Assembly: GCA_011053085.1 (NCBI GenBank)
Contig: DSBE01000245.1
Span: forward strand, 1-8,064
Length of the DNA stretch: 8,064 nt
Direction: 5' to 3'
Source: Chloroflexota bacterium
GTDB taxonomy: Bacteria > Chloroflexota > Anaerolineae > Anaerolineales > Anaerolineaceae
Shown here: positions 5,394-8,064 of the stretch, piece by piece
Numbering within the stretch: position 1 is the first letter of the stretch
Layout of the letters: each line of letters opens with the position of its first letter
The notes under the pieces: model-generated
The model's database searches: none
Seen by the model: only the letters and a program-made list of their open reading frames with translations
What the model was told of the DNA's origin: nothing
Made by a program: the position numbers and the translations under genes

Positions 5394-6524
5394 TCATTCT
5401 GCCAGGAGTCTTTGATACACAGTCAGGTATTTTTGGGCGGCGGCATCCAGTGAGTAGTCGTTAACGATGCGCTGACGGGCGCCTTGCCCCAGCCGTTCTT
5501 GTTCCTCACAAGTTAGGCCAAGAACCTGCTCGCAGCCATGAATCAACGCATCTGCCGAACCGGGCATCACCACCACGCCCCATTCCGCCACCAGCGTCCC
5601 CTGGTCGCCAACATCGGTCACCACACAGGGCACACCGCAGGCCATGGCTTCCATCACTGTCAGCGGCATGGCTTCGCTCAAAGAAGATGATACGAACAGG
5701 TCCAGTCCTTGATAGATCTCCTCCATGGCTGCCTGCCCGCCCATCAGATGCACGTTCCCACTCAACCCGTTTTCCTCAATCCATGCCATCAAAGGGTCGT
5801 TATCAACATCAATGCCTTCACCGCACATCACAAAATGCATGTCCGCAAAACCTGCCCGCAGCCTGGCGGCCATTTCGACATAAATCCGATGCCCTTTCAA
5901 TGGAATCCAGCGCCCGCAATGCCCTACCATAAGGCTGCCTGCTGGTACACCCAGCCGATTGCGCAGGCGTTCACCGCCCTGATCATGCGGCTGAAAGCGC
6001 TGTGTATCAATGCCGTTGGGTATAATCACCATTTTCTTTGCGGGATAGCCCAGCGCTGCATGGGATTGAGACGCGCTCTCTGAACAACACACAATCGCAT
6101 CCGGCAGCCATCTGGCAAGCAAACGATTGGCACACAGCACCAACCGCGTGGTGGCTTTCATTTCCCGCCAGTTGTCAGCGCTATGATGCACGCCCCACAC
6201 CAGCGGGCAGCGTATACCGCTCAGGCGCAACAGCGCCCCGGCAAAATCAGCGTGATACAGCCATGTCTGCATCAGGTCTGGCTGTGATTCTTTAACCAAG
6301 CGCCGTAATGTCCGCCAGCCTTTGACTGTCATGCGTCCACGCGGCAGGTGTAGGGCAGAAACCTTGATACCCAAATTTTGCAGGCGTTCTCCGATTGCTC
6401 CGTTAGTGCTAAGCGAGATGACATCCTGCTGGATGCCTTGCTTTTGCAGATGTTGCACCACCCCCAGCAGCATGGATTCCGCCCCGCCATAATTCAATCC
6501 CGTTATCAGGTGCAGAATCTTCAT
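5394..6524 (-). CDS. GT4 glycosyltransferase with GG-x-E N-terminal turn
   Basis: 376 residues, GT-B fold. The N-terminal domain opens with MKILHLITGLNYGGAESMLL, whose YGGAE turn (12-16) is the standard GT4 acceptor-side loop. The C-terminal domain shows PNGID (169-173), the nucleotide-binding GHCGRWIPLKGH (201-212), and SEAMPLTVMEAMACGVP (283-299) with the EX7E pair Glu284 and Glu292. This pattern is typical of retaining transferases that build capsules, exopolysaccharides or O-antigen-like chains from nucleotide sugars. Its ATG overlaps the stop of the upstream gene by four bases (ATGA), so the two are probably translationally coupled and function together. The donor and linkage cannot be predicted from sequence alone. 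All key motifs are intact and the length is normal. Confidence 0.92.
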   Translation of the reverse strand: MKILHLITGLNYGGAESMLLGVVQHLQKQGIQQDVISLSTNGAIGERLQNLGIKVSALHLPRGRMTVKGWRTLRRLVKESQPDLMQTWLYHADFAGALLRLSGIRCPLVWGVHHSADNWREMKATTRLVLCANRLLARWLPDAIVCCSESASQSHAALGYPAKKMVIIPNGIDTQRFQPHDQGGERLRNRLGVPAGSLMVGHCGRWIPLKGHRIYVEMAARLRAGFADMHFVMCGEGIDVDNDPLMAWIEENGLSGNVHLMGGQAAMEEIYQGLDLFVSSSLSEAMPLTVMEAMACGVPCVVTDVGDQGTLVAEWGVVVMPGSADALIHGCEQVLGLTCEEQERLGQGARQRIVNDYSLDAAAQKYLTVYQRLLAE

Positions 6525-7627
6525 GTGTTCTGCATCGCCTCCATCACCTGCAGATACTGTGCTACGGCGGCATCCACCGAAAAACGCTGCGCTGCCTGCA
6601 CCACCGCATCAGGTGGCGGGGTTTGCAACGCAGCCAGCATGGCGGATGCCATAGCGCCAGCATCACCCACCGGCGTCAGCGCCCCCCAACGCCCATTTTC
6701 CAGAATTTCACGCGGACCGCTGGGGCAGTCGGTTGAAACCATCCGGCAGCCGCACGCCATGGCTTCCACCAGCACACTGGGGAAGCCTTCCCAGGCGGAG
6801 GATAGCACGAACAGCGCCGCGCGCTGCATACAGGCATAAGGATTGCTGACATAGCCGGGCATCGCCACACGTTCGGACACCCCCAGGTCTTGCGCCAGCG
6901 TTTCCAACATCTTACGTTGGCTGCCCTCCCCCAGGATCATCAAGCGTGCAGGCACTTGTTCAATAAGCAGCGCAAAAGCCCTGAGCAGGGTGGCAAAATC
7001 TTTCTGCTCCTCCAGCCGCCCCACCCCCAGAATCACCGGCAGCCCACCATCCTGAAACCAGACATGGTTCGGCAGTTCTTGCGCGTGATCGAGCAGCGCC
7101 GTATCAACCAGCGGATTGTAGATCACGGCGATGCTTTCGACGGGTCTTTTCAACCAGGCTGCCAGGCTGTCCGCCACGCCCTGTGACACCGCAATGATGC
7201 GGTCGGCACGCGGATACAGCACCTTTGCCAGCCAGGGAACCACACGCTGCTTCAGCGTGGGGGCGTGGCGATACACGGAATCGACATCATTGTGTTCAGT
7301 AACGATCAGGCGGGTTGCTGTTCCAGCAAGGGCGCAAGCAGCAATCGCGGTCAAATTGACGTGCATCTGCGCCGAAATGAGAAAATCGGGCTGGTTGGCG
7401 TGCAGCCAGCGGGTAAGTTTCGGCATGCCCGCCGCCATCTTCTCCACCCCCAGGTCAACAATAGTCAACCGCGCCAGCAGGCTGTCATCAACACACCCCT
7501 CTACAGTACCGACGATCAAACTGACCCGGCAGCCGTGTTCCTGCAACCCCAACGCCAGGTTGGTCATCACCCGAAACACTCCCCCGCCGCGCAGCGAAGG
7601 GATCAACAGGGCAACCCTTGGTTTCAT
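6521..7627 (-). CDS. GT4 glycosyltransferase
   Basis: 368 residues from the ATG at 7627. The glycine-rich loop SLRGGGVFRVMTNLALGL (11-28) marks the N-terminal Rossmann domain. EHNDVDSVYRHAP (111-123) and YPRADRIIAVSQGVADSL (138-155) are common in GT4 exopolysaccharide enzymes. The donor domain has GVGRLEEQKDF (201-211), ILGEGSQR (231-238) and WEGFPSVLVEAMACGC (279-294) with Glu280 and Glu288 as the EX7E pair. The frame also allows a GTG at 7639, but the ATG at 7627 is better. It has an AAGG ribosome core at a normal distance, shares the A of the preceding TGA (TGATG), and starts on the family-like MKPRVALLIPSL. It lies between the sulfotransferase and the next GT4 gene with overlaps on both sides, so the three act as one translational unit. 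Sugar specificity is unknown. Confidence 0.92.
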   Translation of the reverse strand: MKPRVALLIPSLRGGGVFRVMTNLALGLQEHGCRVSLIVGTVEGCVDDSLLARLTIVDLGVEKMAAGMPKLTRWLHANQPDFLISAQMHVNLTAIAACALAGTATRLIVTEHNDVDSVYRHAPTLKQRVVPWLAKVLYPRADRIIAVSQGVADSLAAWLKRPVESIAVIYNPLVDTALLDHAQELPNHVWFQDGGLPVILGVGRLEEQKDFATLLRAFALLIEQVPARLMILGEGSQRKMLETLAQDLGVSERVAMPGYVSNPYACMQRAALFVLSSAWEGFPSVLVEAMACGCRMVSTDCPSGPREILENGRWGALTPVGDAGAMASAMLAALQTPPPDAVVQAAQRFSVDAAVAQYLQVMEAMQNT

Positions 7628-8064
7628 CACGGCAGCCACCTTGTCAGGTCTCGTTGGATGATGTCTTGCAACTGCCTCACCTCGCTCGCCAGTTGTTCGC
7701 GGAGTGCAGTGGCTGTCTTTGGGTTGATCGGCGGGTAACTGCTCTCACGCAGGTTCATCTGCAGCAGTTTTTCCTTCATCCGATACCGAATCTTGATGGG
7801 AATGAGCGGTTTCAGCCATTCGCGCCAGGTGGATTGCCTGCGCAGCCAGCGCTGCAAGTTCATGCTGCGCGGCATAGCCGCCGGGTTGCTTTGCACCTGT
7901 TCAAACCGGCGCTGCGTATTTTCCAGCTCCAGAAATTGCAACACAACCTGAAGAGTAGTTTGCGGATCGTCTTTCAATTCATCGTATAAGATGAACTGAA
8001 AATTCTCCCGGGGGAAGCTATCCAGAAAAGGTTTCAGCTGGGTGGCATAGCGACTGCCCCTCAC
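7627..8064 (-). CDS. PAPS-dependent sulfotransferase, C-terminal part (start beyond the window)
   Basis: 145 residues are visible, and the frame is open through the right edge. The first visible codon is GTG but is not a start, because the sequence begins mid-domain. RGSRYATQLKPFLDSF (2-17), then FILYDELKDDPQTTLQVVLQ (24-43) and FLELE, are the hallmark C-terminal segment of carbohydrate sulfotransferases (Sulfotransfer_1/heparan N-sulfotransferase-like). In that family the segment follows the 3'-phosphate binding site for PAPS. The end, PKTATALREQLASEVRQLQD through RDLTRWLP, matches the usual final helices (LRE, DL-x-W). The catalytic 5'-phosphosulfate loop would lie outside the window. Its position directly upstream of and overlapping a GT4 gene suggests it sulfates a glycan. 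Sulfation of a lipid or another small molecule cannot be excluded. Confidence 0.82.
   Translation of the reverse strand: MRGSRYATQLKPFLDSFPRENFQFILYDELKDDPQTTLQVVLQFLELENTQRRFEQVQSNPAAMPRSMNLQRWLRRQSTWREWLKPLIPIKIRYRMKEKLLQMNLRESSYPPINPKTATALREQLASEVRQLQDIIQRDLTRWLP

Noticed and set aside
6378..6839. 153-residue plus-strand frame across the junction of two GT4 genes
   Set aside because: Shadow of two well-supported coding sequences on the other strand; its composition does not look like a real protein.
7628..7639. GTG start at 7639 for the GT4 gene (four extra residues)
   Set aside because: The ATG at 7627 has an AAGG ribosome core at normal distance and a TGATG coupling overlap, and it begins with the expected MKPRVALL-type strand.
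1..8064. Search by eye for mobile elements, CRISPR, toxin-antitoxin pairs and defence genes
   Set aside because: No direct-repeat arrays, terminal inverted repeats, transposase, integrase, nuclease or small paired toxin genes could be supported anywhere in the window.

Overview
The window reads as an ordinary bacterial chromosome segment, GC-rich and densely coded, with no gene-free stretch longer than about 170 bases. I see no rRNA, tRNA, CRISPR array, insertion sequence or phage gene. The gene mix (a one-chain UxaA-type dehydratase, a membrane-anchored Big_5 plus PD40 beta-propeller protein, a nitrate/sulfonate/taurine-class ABC pair and a GT4-rich glycan cluster with a sulfotransferase) would suit a Chloroflexota (Anaerolineae-like) genome. 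That assignment is an impression from gene content only; nothing in the window is diagnostic.

Left part (1-2376). A leftward UxaA/GarD-family sugar-acid dehydratase runs off the left edge. It is divergent from a small rightward cysteine-rich protein of the YgbA family ('nitrous oxide-stimulated promoter' family). The 120-base region between them holds a good sigma70-type promoter whose predicted start site falls on the ATG of the ygbA-like gene, so that mRNA is probably leaderless. A leftward gene for a single-pass membrane protein with an Ig-like domain and a six-repeat beta-propeller ends 3 bases from the ygbA-like stop.

Middle (2377-4126). A 170-base divergent intergenic region with an extended -10 promoter drives a two-gene rightward operon: an ABC ATPase and a membrane permease of the SsuBC/TauBC/ThiZX class, joined by a TGATG stop/start overlap. 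No substrate-binding protein is adjacent.

Right part (4140-8064). A leftward glycan-assembly cluster enters from beyond the right edge: the C-terminal part of a PAPS-dependent sulfotransferase, then two GT4 glycosyltransferases (TGATG and ATGA overlaps, so translationally coupled), a 93-base gap with a perfect palindrome beside a candidate promoter, and a third GT4 enzyme resembling PglA/WbnH-type lipid-linked glycan transferases. Together these look like part of an operon making a surface polysaccharide or glycoconjugate that may be sulfated.

No clearly novel system is visible. The points most worth a second look are the possibly sulfated glycan locus, the leaderless ygbA-like gene with an opposing terminator-like hairpin in its promoter, the orphan ABC pair and the palindrome at 5377-5391.
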